The position numbers and the translations under genes were made by a program. This document shows positions 1 through 8,378 of a stretch of 46,688 nucleotides of DNA, piece after piece (the stretch's first letter is position 1; each line of letters begins with the position of its first letter). The DNA lies in assembly GCA_020445785.1 (NCBI GenBank), contig JAGRFZ010000017.1, positions 51,741-98,428 on the forward strand, read 5' to 3'. The notes below the pieces were generated by a model. The model was not told the DNA's origin. It did no database searches and saw only the letters and a program-made list of their open reading frames with translations. Source of the stretch: Rhodocyclaceae bacterium (GTDB lineage Bacteria; Pseudomonadota; Gammaproteobacteria; Burkholderiales; Rhodocyclaceae).

Positions 1-755
1 GTCGGTGACCAGCGAGACGGTGACGGGCGTGTCGCCTAGGCCCGCGTCGTTGGCCAGAACGGAAGTGGCTGCCGTATCGAGGGCGGTGGCCGTTCCGCCT
101 TCGGCAACGGTGATCGCGTCGGCGTTGGCCACCGGCGTGGCGTCACTCACCGGCGTGATCGTGATGCTGACCGTCGCGTCCGAGGTCTCGCCGTCGTTGT
201 CGGTCACCCGATAGGTGAAGCTGTCGCTGAAGTTCTCGGTGCCGTCGTGGGTGTAGCTGAAGGTGCCGTCGGCGTTGAGCGTCAGCGAACCGAACGACAC
301 GTCGGTGACGAGAGAGACGGTGACCGGCGTATCGCCCAGGCCCGCGTCGTTCGCCAGCACCGAGGTGGCGGCGCTGTCGAGCGAGGTGGCCGTGCCGCCT
401 TCGGCCACGGTGATGGAATCGGCGTTGGCGACCGGGGTCTGATCGCTGACCGGCGTGATCGTGATGCTGACCGTGGCATCCGAGGTCTCGCCATCGTTGT
501 CGGTCACCCGATAGGTGAAGCTGTCGCTGAAGTTCTCGGTGCCGTCGTGGGTGTAGGTGAATGTGCCGTCGGCATTGAGCGTCAGCGAACCGAACGACAC
601 GTCGGTGACAAGAGAGACGGTGACCGGCGTATCGCCCAGGCCCGCGTCGTTCGCCAGCACCGAGGTGGCGGCGCTGTCGAGCGAGGTGGCCGTGCCGCCT
701 TCGGCCACGGTGATCGCGTCGGCGTTCGCCACCGGTGTTGCGGTGCTGCCCGGGT
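1..755 (-). repeat. 300-bp tandem repeats inside the giant protein gene
   Basis: The same sequence recurs at 1, 301 and 601 with a period of exactly 300 bases (100 codons). Bases 301-600 and 601-715 are nearly identical, and bases 181-240 and 481-540 differ at only one or a few positions. Similarity ends at about 720-755, so this is the N-terminal edge of an array that continues beyond the window. Each encoded unit contains ANADxITVAEGGTATxLD and ends with a TFTYTHDGTENFSDSFTYRV-type segment, the pattern of bacterial cadherin-like or VCBS-type repeats. DNA-level identity implies recent duplication or gene conversion. Confidence 0.92.
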
Positions 756-3700
756 CGACCGTGATGTTGACGGTCCCCGTGCTCGAATTGGCCATCACTG
801 CGACTTCGCTGTCGACCAGCGCCGAGTCGTAGATGCGCAACGAGTCAAGAGCACCGCCGTAGTAGCGATCGACATCGAGGTCCTGACGGCTACCCACATA
901 AAGGTCGCCAGTCGGATTGACGCCGCCGGTACCACGGGTAGCGTCGCTCATCTTCAGATCGCCGTCGAGGTATACCTTGATGCCGCCCGCATCTACTGTC
1001 GCGGTATAGGTATGCCACTGGCCATCGCCGACAATGGACGAGATGTCGAACTGTAGGGCAAAGTTATCGAGCGAATCGTCACCGTCGCGGATCACCGTCC
1101 GAAGGACATTGGGATCGGAGGGGTGCGATGCTTCATTGACGAAGACATTGACGCTATTGAAGCCGCTGACATTGCCATGGCTGTACAGATACTGGAACAG
1201 GCCACCCGAGTTGTCGTCGAGCTTGAAATCGAAGGAGATCGTGAATTCGGCGCCGTAAGTGATATCGGGGATCTGCACATAGTCACCCGACTCGTTGAAC
1301 GACAAGCCGTTGCCGATCGATCCAGCGACCGTCGTCGTGCCGTTCAGCGTGCCGTCGGAGCTCCCGACACCATCGGTCGCAGTTCCGTCCAGGTTCCAGT
1401 AGTGCGACAGCGTGGCGTTGGCGTCGGCGTCGACGATGACATAGTCGAAGCTGTCGCCCCCGGTGTAGCCGGGATCCGGCGTGTAGGTGAGCGTACCGTC
1501 ACCGTTGTCCACCACGGCACCGTTGGTCGGCTGTGTGAACTCGACCAACGTAACGGCGCCGCCTTGCGAAGCGACATCGTTCGACGTCGGGTCAAAGACC
1601 AGGGGCGTGTCTTCCAGGGTCGACAGAAAATCATCCGTCGCGGACATCGGCGGGTTCGCGGCGGCAACGTCGATCGTCATCGTGTTTGCCACCGCTTCGG
1701 TGTCCTGCCCTCCGTTTGCCGTGCCACCGTCGTCCTGCACGCGGAACGTGAAGCTCGCCAGCGACGCCCCGCTGGTGCCTGCAGGCGGTTCATAGGTCAG
1801 CAATCCGAGGTCGATGTCTCCGGCATCGATCCAGTTGCCGGCGGCGAAGCTAGCGCCATTCCAGAGCAACTGGCCCTGGGCAGGTAGCGTGTCGATCCAT
1901 ACCCGCAGCAGATTGTCGCCATCGACATCGCCGAATCCGAAATCGGCTACGGCAAGCGTGTAGGCTGTGTCCTCGATGGCAGAGATCGTATTCGCCGAAC
2001 CAGATGGTGCGTCGTTCACGCCCGTGATGTTGACAGTGGTACTGCCCAGTGCCTGCAGCGCGCCACCGCTGCCTTGAGCCCCGCTGTTGCCGTCGTCGAA
2101 AGTCCAGTCGATCTGTACGCTGGCGGGCGGTGCGTCGCTGCCGTTGGCATAGGTGATCTGGCGCAGGACGTTGTCGACATCGGCAGATGTCGGAACCTCG
2201 CCATTGCCGTCGGTGAAGACAATCGCCAGTTGCCCCGACGTGCCCGTCGTGTCGAACGTGGCGATGACTTGTCCGTTCTTCACGAGGTTGGCAGCGGCCA
2301 GCGAGATGCCGTTGCCGTCGCTGAAGCCAAACGTGTCGTCTGCATCCGCGCCGCCGTTTCGCGCGAGGGTCAGGCTGGCGCCTGCATAGTTGCCATCGCC
2401 ACCGTTCAGGGCGTCGAGTTCGGCGTCGCTGACATCGACGTTGGCGTCCAGCACGACGGCCGCCCCCCCTTCGACGAATGTCGGGTTGCCATCGAGCGTG
2501 ACACCGAAACTCGGCGCGGAATTGGTATCGGCTACGTCTTCGACCGCGATCGTCAACACTTCGCTATAGCTGCTCACCCCCGAATCGGTCACGCGGACAG
2601 TCACCGTGTGCGACGTGCTGGTCTCGTAGTCCAGTAGCGAACCGTCTGCGACGGTGATGACACCGGTGTTCGCATCGATCGCGAAGCGGCCCCCAGCATC
2701 GTCGGTCAGATCGAAGGTATGGGTATCTCCGACATCCGCATCGAAGACGCCGGTCACATCGGCGACGCGGGTTCCGTTGGCCGAATTCTCCGGCACCGAA
2801 GCGCTACCGGTCGTGACCAAACGCATCACGATGCCGGTCGCGTCACCATCGACGTTATCGCTCTGCCACACGGCAATGACCTGCCCGGATGCGGTCACCG
2901 CAGCCTCCGGCTTCTTCTGATCACCGGCCGTCGTCTGGTTGACCACCACCTCGCCATCGATCTTGTTGCCGCCGGCGTCGAAGCGCTGGGCGAGAATGGC
3001 GGTACCGCCGCCGTCGCCCGAATCCGATTCCCAGACGACGACGAAGCCGTCGTCCGACGCGGTCACCGTCGATTCGTAGCGTGCCGCCGAGGCCGTCGTG
3101 TTGACCTGGAACTCGCTGACCACGACCGCGCCGCCGGCGTCATAGACAGTCGCCTTCAGTGCGCCAGCGTCATCATAGGTCACGACGAAGCCGCCACTGG
3201 CGAGTGCCGCGACGTCCGCGACGTTGTCGCCGCCGGGGAGCAGCAGCGCCGAGCGTGCGCTGCCATCCGCGTTCATGACCCGTGCCGAAACTGCCGTCGT
3301 GGTGCCGTCGTGGGTCCGCCAGACGGCGACGAAACCACCATCGTCGAGCTTGGCCAGCTCCACCTGCGCGCCGAACAGTCCCGTGCCGGAGGCGAGAGAG
3401 CCGACCGTGAATTGCGCGCCTACCGTGCTCCCCGCCAGGTCGAAGCGTTGACCGACGACTTCGTAGGTGCTGCCCGCCGTCTCGTTTGCCCAAACCGCGA
3501 CGAACTCGCTGTCGCTCAAGGCCAGCACGGCCGGCTGGTAGCCTTCATTGTCCCCATCGGCGCCGGGACTCACCTGGAATTCCGCCGTCGCTGGCGTGCC
3601 ATCGGCATTGAACACCCGGGCCTCGGTCCAGGCCCGCACGCCCGAGGTCTGATCCTGCCAGGCGACGACGAAGCCACCATCGCCGAAGGTCGTGACCGAC

Positions 3701-6700
3701 GGATTGGTCTCGGCGTCGCCCACTTCGCCGGTGACGAGGAAGTCGGCGATACGTACGCTGCCGTCCGCGTTGTAGACCTTGGCGTAGATGTTGTAGTTGT
3801 CGGCTGGCGTATTGGAGACCCAGGTCACGATGTAGCCACCGTCGGCGAGGGCGGCGATCGCCGGATCGATCTGGTCGGTCGTCGTGTAGGTATTGACGTC
3901 GATCTCGCTCCCGGCGTCCGAGTCGAACACGATGTCGGACGGCACAGCGTTGGCCACCACCACGGCCGCGAACTCCGACGAATCGGTGAAACTGACGTAG
4001 CTGCTGTCGCTCTTCGTCGCCGTGGCGCTTATGTAGGCACCCGCCGGAACACTCGCCGCAAGCGTGGTGTCGATGGTCGCATTGCCGGCGCCATCGGTGG
4101 CGACATTGGCGAATCCGAGGTAGGTCTGGCCCTCGCCGTGACCGGTGCCGTCCGCGCTGGCGTTGGCGAAGAACTCGATCCGGTAGTGGCTGTTCGCGTC
4201 GGAGTTCAAGGTGCCGGCGATGGTGATCTGCGTGCTGCCGTCGGTGGCGACCGACGCCAGCACCGGGAAGTTCTGACCGTTGTTGCTACCGGTGTCGGCG
4301 TCGCCGCCATCGTTGGTACTGAGCCCTTGCGCACCGATATCGATGCCTTGCTCGGTATTGTCGTAGATCCGGTTGCCGAGAACTGCGTTGCCGGTGCCGC
4401 TATTGACTCGGACGCCGTCCCATGCGCTGTTGGCGATCACGTTGCCGGAGCCCGGCGCCGTGCCGCCGACGACGTTGTTCGACGCGCTGCTGGAAAAATA
4501 CACGCCGGCTCTCGAGTTGGCGACTGCACCGGTGCCCGACGCATCCACGCCGATGTAGTTGCCGATGACGATGTTGCCGCTGGCCGTCGCGTCGATGATA
4601 CTGATGCCGTAGGTATTGCCGCCGATGACGTTGCGCTCGGCCGGCGTGCTGCCACCAATCGTGTTGTTGGCGCCGGCAACAGCGATGCCCTCGCCGCCGT
4701 TGGCTTCGCCGGCACCCAGATCGGTGCCGCCGGCGCCAAAGCTGCCGATGTAGTTGCCGACGATGGCGTGGTTGTCCGAACCCGCCTGGATGTTGATGGC
4801 CGAGCCGGAGAAATCGCGCAGCACGAAGCCACGAATGGTGCTGCCATCGGCCGTTGCAGTCAGGTCGAAGGCGGTGGCGGCGAGTTGGTTGGCATCGATG
4901 ATGATCCGCGGCGTACCCGAATAGCCCGGCTGAGTCCAGGCGTCGAGAACGACGCCTTCGGTGATCTGGGGCAGCGCCGACGACAGCGAGATCGTCTGCG
5001 TTCCACTGCCGATTGCGAATTCGATGGTGTCGGCGCCGCCGCTGGCGTTGGCGTCGAGGATCGCCTGGCGCAGCGAGCCGCTGCCACTGTCGTTGGTATT
5101 GGTGACGACGAAGGTCTGCGGTGCGGGCGGGACGTATTCGTAAGCGCCGATATCCGGGTTGGCGTCGCGGGTCACGCCGCGCTGGTCGACGGTCTGTGTC
5201 GAACCCGTGGCGGCACCGTAGGCGGCGCTCGAGGTCGTGATCGCATGCACATGGGTGCCGCCATCCGCGGTCAGTGTGGCCGCGATGCCGCCGTCGGAGC
5301 CGGTCGTGTCGGTGCCGGCCAGGCCGGTCACGCCGATGGCATTCTCGATGATGTTGTAGCCGCCGCTGACGATCGCGCCGTCGATGTCCTGCTCGGGGTT
5401 CGGTGCACTGTTGTTGGCGCCGATGCTGTAGCGCATGTTGACGGTGGCGCCGTTCGAGAACAGCCCGCCGCCGCCACCGATGTTGGAAATCGAGTTGTTG
5501 GCGATCGTCACGTGCTCTAGGTTCAGCGTGCCGGCCAGCGCCTCGATGCCGGCGCCATTGAATTCCGCCGTGTTGCCGCTGATCGTGACGTTGATCAGCG
5601 TCGTGGTGCCGCCATTGACCGACAGCGCACCACCGTTCGTGGCGGAGTTGTTGATCAGCGCCGAATTGGTCAGGGTCGCCGCGCCGCCATCGATGTAGAC
5701 CGCGCCGCCATCCGCGTTGGTCACCGCCAGGTTGTCGAACACGACATTGGTCGCGCTCAGGATGCCCGTGCTGTAGACGCCGCCGCCGGGAATGTTGGTC
5801 GTGTTGGCGTCGGCGACGGTCAGGTCGGCGAGCGTCAGCAAACCGCCGCCCTTGACGTCGAAGATCCGGTCGCTGATCCCGGCGCCGCTGATCGTCGTCG
5901 AGCCAGCGCCGGCGCCCTGGATCGTGATGTCGCGGGTGATGTCCAGGTCACCGGTGGTGGCGGCATCCTCGAACTGGCCGGTGACCGACAGCGTATGGGT
6001 ACCCGAGCCGAGCGTGATGGATACCGGATCGATCGTGTTGTTGGCCGCGATCACCGCCTCGCGCAGCGAGATGTTGCCATCCGTGCCCCGGTTGGCGAGC
6101 AGCCAGCTCACCGTGTGCGTGGCGTTGCCGGCCACCACCCCGGCATCGTTGTTGTCGGTGATGGTGGTGACCGTCACGTCGACGCTCACCCCGGTGTAGC
6201 TGTAGAGCTCGCTGATGTCGCCGGCGCCGAGCGCGCGGTCGTAGATCCGCACGTCGTCCACCAACCCATCGTAGTCGCCGCTGGAAGCACTGCTCGCGCC
6301 GAATCGCAGCGGCTCACTGCTGCTGGCATCGCCGATGGCGGTCGTATCGGTCGCTGCCGAGGCGCCGTCGATGAACAGCTCGAAGTTGTCGCCCGAGCGC
6401 ACCGCGGTGAACAGATGCCAGTTGCTGTCGAGCGGCGCAGCCGTCCAAAAAGTGGTCGAACCGCCGCTGCCGGTGACGAACCAGTTGATGTCGCCGAAGC
6501 TGTCGGTGAACACGACGAAGCCGTCGCTGCCGGCCGATTGGCCCACCAGACGGACCTGGCTACTCGGCGTCTGCGCGCTGTTGAACCAGAACGACACCGA
6601 GAAGTCCCCGGAAAGGTCGTAGGCCGCGCTGTCCGGCACCTCCACCCGGTCGAAATCGCCGCCGAAGTTCAGTGCGCCGGAGCCGACGCGGCCGGCAACC

Positions 6701-7467
6701 CAGGTCGGCCCGCTAAGCAGCGTACCGTCGTTGCCTGTGGCGCTCGAATCGCCGGCGATGGTACCGCTGCCCTCGTCGAAGGTGAAGTGGCCGACCAGGC
6801 CGGTGGTAATGTCTAGCAGGCCCGACCAGGCCTGCACGGCGGAGATCGAGAACAACTGGGGTGAAGCGACTTCCCCCACCCGAAATTCGAGGTCCCAGTC
6901 GCCGCCCAGCGTGGCCGCGCCGGTAAGGTCGTCGGAGGCGGCCACGTCGGCGCCGGTGAGTGCGGCCAAGTCGCGAACGAAGGCCTGCCCGGCCTCGTCT
7001 TCGGCCACATCGCAGCCATAGATCAGGAGGTCGGCGTCGGTGCCGAGCGCGTCGCCCCAGGCGGCGATCTCGGTGCTGCGCGATGCCAGGGTGGCGTCGT
7101 CGAGGTCGACCGAGCCGAGCGCGAGGCGACCGTTGCCTCCATGGGTAAAGAGGTGGATCGCGGATACGTCACGGTACTGGGCGAGTGCATTGCCGATCTG
7201 ATCGATGCCGTCCCCGTCGGGCTCGAGCATCACGATCTCGAGCGTACGCCCCCCCCCTTCTTCCGCCTGCAGTGCAGCCAGCAGGCCACCCACGTTTTCG
7301 AGGCCGGCATCGACGAAAGCGACCTCGATCGCCCCATCCTGCTCTTGGTCGCGATGGTGGGCCACCAGCGCCGAGTCGATGCCGGCATGGGGCGCCAGGT
7401 CGGCCGAGAACAGCACCCGTGCCTCGAGCTCCTCGGCGGCCAACGTTCGCCTTGCTCGCACCGCCAT
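1..7467 (-). CDS. Giant DUF4347/LamG/cadherin-like repeat surface or secreted protein (3' end outside window)
   Basis: The frame is open from an ATG at 7467 to the left edge (2489 codons seen, stop not in window). GGAGGTG lies 3-4 bases before the ATG. There is no classical signal peptide. Residues 10-23 read AAEELEARVLFSAD, resembling the LEPR-XLL motif at the N-terminus of very large exported proteins. A DUF4347-like domain covers about 46-196 (HLFTHGGNGRLALG near 105, LIYGCD near 147). Then come a LamG-type domain (about 220-412), two right-handed beta-helix stretches with SLREA/SLRQA motifs (about 426-780 and 790-1045), a beta-propeller-like region (about 1180-1530), a cadherin-like domain (about 1553-1643), Ig/cadherin-like modules, a second LamG (about 2005-2235), and 100-residue repeats from about 2240 onward. 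It is last in a five-gene operon of export-type genes, so it is probably their cargo. Role is likely adhesion or matrix, which is inference. Whether the C-terminus carries an RTX or type I signal cannot be seen. Confidence 0.9.
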   Translation of the reverse strand, partial: MAVRARRTLAAEELEARVLFSADLAPHAGIDSALVAHHRDQEQDGAIEVAFVDAGLENVGGLLAALQAEEGGGRTLEIVMLEPDGDGIDQIGNALAQYRDVSAIHLFTHGGNGRLALGSVDLDDATLASRSTEIAAWGDALGTDADLLIYGCDVAEDEAGQAFVRDLAALTGADVAASDDLTGAATLGGDWDLEFRVGEVASPQLFSISAVQAWSGLLDITTGLVGHFTFDEGSGTIAGDSSATGNDGTLLSGPTWVAGRVGSGALNFGGDFDRVEVPDSAAYDLSGDFSVSFWFNSAQTPSSQVRLVGQSAGSDGFVVFTDSFGDINWFVTGSGGSTTFWTAAPLDSNWHLFTAVRSGDNFELFIDGASAATDTTAIGDASSSEPLRFGASSASSGDYDGLVDDVRIYDRALGAGDISELYSYTGVSVDVTVTTITDNNDAGVVAGNATHTVSWLLANRGTDGNISLREAVIAANNTIDPVSITLGSGTHTLSVTGQFEDAATTGDLDITRDITIQGAGAGSTTISGAGISDRIFDVKGGGLLTLADLTVADANTTNIPGGGVYSTGILSATNVVFDNLAVTNADGGAVYIDGGAATLTNSALINNSATNGGALSVNGGTTTLINVTISGNTAEFNGAGIEALAGTLNLEHVTIANNSISNIGGGGGLFSNGATVNMRYSIGANNSAPNPEQDIDGAIVSGGYNIIENAIGVTGLAGTDTTGSDGGIAATLTADGGTHVHAITTSSAAYGAATGSTQTVDQRGVTRDANPDIGAYEYVPPAPQTFVVTNTNDSGSGSLRQAILDANASGGADTIEFAIGSGTQTISLSSALPQITEGVVLDAWTQPGYSGTPRIIIDANQLAATAFDLTATADGSTIRGFVLRDFSGSAINIQAGSDNHAIVGNYIGSFGAGGTDLGAGEANGGEGIAVAGANNTIGGSTPAERNVIGGNTYGISIIDATASGNIVIGNYIGVDASGTGAVANSRAGVYFSSSASNNVVGGTAPGSGNVIANSAWDGVRVNSGTGNAVLGNRIYDNTEQGIDIGAQGLSTNDGGDADTGSNNGQNFPVLASVATDGSTQITIAGTLNSDANSHYRIEFFANASADGTGHGEGQTYLGFANVATDGAGNATIDTTLAASVPAGAYISATATKSDSSYVSFTDSSEFAAVVVANAVPSDIVFDSDAGSEIDVNTYTTTDQIDPAIAALADGGYIVTWVSNTPADNYNIYAKVYNADGSVRIADFLVTGEVGDAETNPSVTTFGDGGFVVAWQDQTSGVRAWTEARVFNADGTPATAEFQVSPGADGDNEGYQPAVLALSDSEFVAVWANETAGSTYEVVGQRFDLAGSTVGAQFTVGSLASGTGLFGAQVELAKLDDGGFVAVWRTHDGTTTAVSARVMNADGSARSALLLPGGDNVADVAALASGGFVVTYDDAGALKATVYDAGGAVVVSEFQVNTTASAARYESTVTASDDGFVVVWESDSGDGGGTAILAQRFDAGGNKIDGEVVVNQTTAGDQKKPEAAVTASGQVIAVWQSDNVDGDATGIVMRLVTTGSASVPENSANGTRVADVTGVFDADVGDTHTFDLTDDAGGRFAIDANTGVITVADGSLLDYETSTSHTVTVRVTDSGVSSYSEVLTIAVEDVADTNSAPSFGVTLDGNPTFVEGGAAVVLDANVDVSDAELDALNGGDGNYAGASLTLARNGGADADDTFGFSDGNGISLAAANLVKNGQVIATFDTTGTSGQLAIVFTDGNGEVPTSADVDNVLRQITYANGSDAPPASVQIDWTFDDGNSGAQGSGGALQALGSTTVNITGVNDAPSGSANTISAIEDTAYTLAVADFGFGDVDGDNLLRVWIDTLPAQGQLLWNGASFAAGNWIDAGDIDLGLLTYEPPAGTSGASLASFTFRVQDDGGTANGGQDTEAVANTMTIDVAAANPPMSATDDFLSTLEDTPLVFDPTSNDVASQGGAVTLVEFTQPTNGAVVDNGDGTLTYTPDPGYTGGDSFDYVIVDADANATLSHYWNLDGTATDGVGSSDGTLNGTTTVAGSIGNGLSFNESGDYVQIPDITYGAEFTISFDFKLDDNSGGLFQYLYSHGNVSGFNSVNVFVNEASHPSDPNVLRTVIRDGDDSLDNFALQFDISSIVGDGQWHTYTATVDAGGIKVYLDGDLKMSDATRGTGGVNPTGDLYVGSRQDLDVDRYYGGALDSLRIYDSALVDSEVAVMANSSTGTVNITVDPGSTATPVANADAITVAEGGTATSLDSAATSVLANDAGLGDTPVTVSLVTDVSFGSLTLNADGTFTYTHDGTENFSDSFTYRVTDNDGETSDATVSITITPVSDQTPVANADSITVAEGGTATSLDSAATSVLANDAGLGDTPVTVSLVTDVSFGSLTLNADGTFSYTHDGTENFSDSFTYRVTDNDGETSDATVSITITPVSDATPVANADAITVAEGGTATALDTAATSVLANDAGLGDTPVTVSLVTD

Positions 7468-7469
7468 CG

Positions 7470-8378
7470 TCACCTCCGCGCCGGCAGGCCGGTCAGCTTG
7501 AGATCGACGTTCAGACCGCTACGGCGCAGGCCCCGCAGATCGCCGGCCGATTCGGGCTCGATCGCGGATCGCTCGTCGAATGCGACCCGGCAGCGCGCAC
7601 CGGCAGGAACACCGCCATCTCGGTTGTCCACCGCGAGGCGGACCCGGAAGGTATTGCTGGCCGGGTCGACGATCGGATCCACCAGCCGCACCGTGGCCTG
7701 AACCGCACGCATCCCCGGCAGGTCCGGCAAAACGGTTGCAGGCATGCCCGGCCGGATGCTGCCGAAGCGGGCCGCCGGCACCACGACCTCGACGCGCAAT
7801 CGGTCGATCGATGCCAATCGCAGCAGCGGCCGATCCTCGACCCGCTCCCCCGGCTGAACCATGCGGTCCACGACGACGCCGTCGAACGGCGCCTTGAGCA
7901 CGCGTTGGTGGAGCTGGGCACGGGCCAGCCGTGCCTCACTGCCAAAGACCTGAAGTTGCTCCCGACTCTGGTCCACCTGTTGCTCGGCAACCTTGAGTTC
8001 GGCCCGCGCCTGGTCCAGTGCCTGATTCGAGATGAACTTCTTGCGGTAAAGATCCTGCGAGCGCGCGAATTGGCTGCGGGCGAGCTCGAGACCGGCCTCC
8101 GCCGCTCGCAATTCGGCGGCAACCCGAGCACGCCGCTGGGCCACCTCGAGGCTCGCCTGCTCGACCCGCGACTGCAGTACGGCCAGCACCTGATCCTTGC
8201 TGACCCGATCACCGCGGTCGACCAGCACCGATTCGACCACGCCGACGACCGGCGTGCCGATATCCGCCTGCTGCTCGGGCATGATCAGGCAGCCCAGCGG
8301 CACCGCAGCAGCCGTGCCGACCGTGGCGGCCCAGACGATGGCGAAGCTCAAGAGTCTGTCGAATACGCGAGGAATCAC
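7470..8378 (-). CDS. HlyD/RND-type periplasmic adaptor (membrane fusion) protein
   Basis: 302 residues from a GTG at 8378 that overlaps the TGA of the SecA-like gene (GTGA), so translation is probably coupled. The longer open frame upstream is only the shadow of the SecA-like gene. An N-terminal hydrophobic stretch (about 8-27) would anchor the protein in the inner membrane. Next come a lipoyl-like half motif (GVVESVLVDRGDRVSKDQVL), a long alpha-helical hairpin rich in Ala, Gln, Arg and Glu (about 55-140), the second lipoyl half (LKAPFDGVVVDRMVQPGERV) and a beta-barrel segment (VEVVVPAARFGSIRPGMPA). This is the usual adaptor order. Its stop lies 2 bases before the start of the giant protein gene. 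No transporter or outer-membrane partner of the usual kind is adjacent. Assignment to the adaptor superfamily is firm; the substrate is inferred from the operon. Confidence 0.88.
   Translation of the reverse strand: MIPRVFDRLLSFAIVWAATVGTAAAVPLGCLIMPEQQADIGTPVVGVVESVLVDRGDRVSKDQVLAVLQSRVEQASLEVAQRRARVAAELRAAEAGLELARSQFARSQDLYRKKFISNQALDQARAELKVAEQQVDQSREQLQVFGSEARLARAQLHQRVLKAPFDGVVVDRMVQPGERVEDRPLLRLASIDRLRVEVVVPAARFGSIRPGMPATVLPDLPGMRAVQATVRLVDPIVDPASNTFRVRLAVDNRDGGVPAGARCRVAFDERSAIEPESAGDLRGLRRSGLNVDLKLTGLPARR

Noticed and set aside
1-755. CRISPR array
   Set aside because: The repeats are 300 bases, coding, in frame and contiguous, without short repeats and unique spacers.
2719-5520. Plus-strand open frame of 933 codons
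   Set aside because: It lies wholly antisense to the giant repeat protein, is rich in Arg, Gly and Val from reading GC-rich codons backwards, and lacks domains or a ribosome-binding site.
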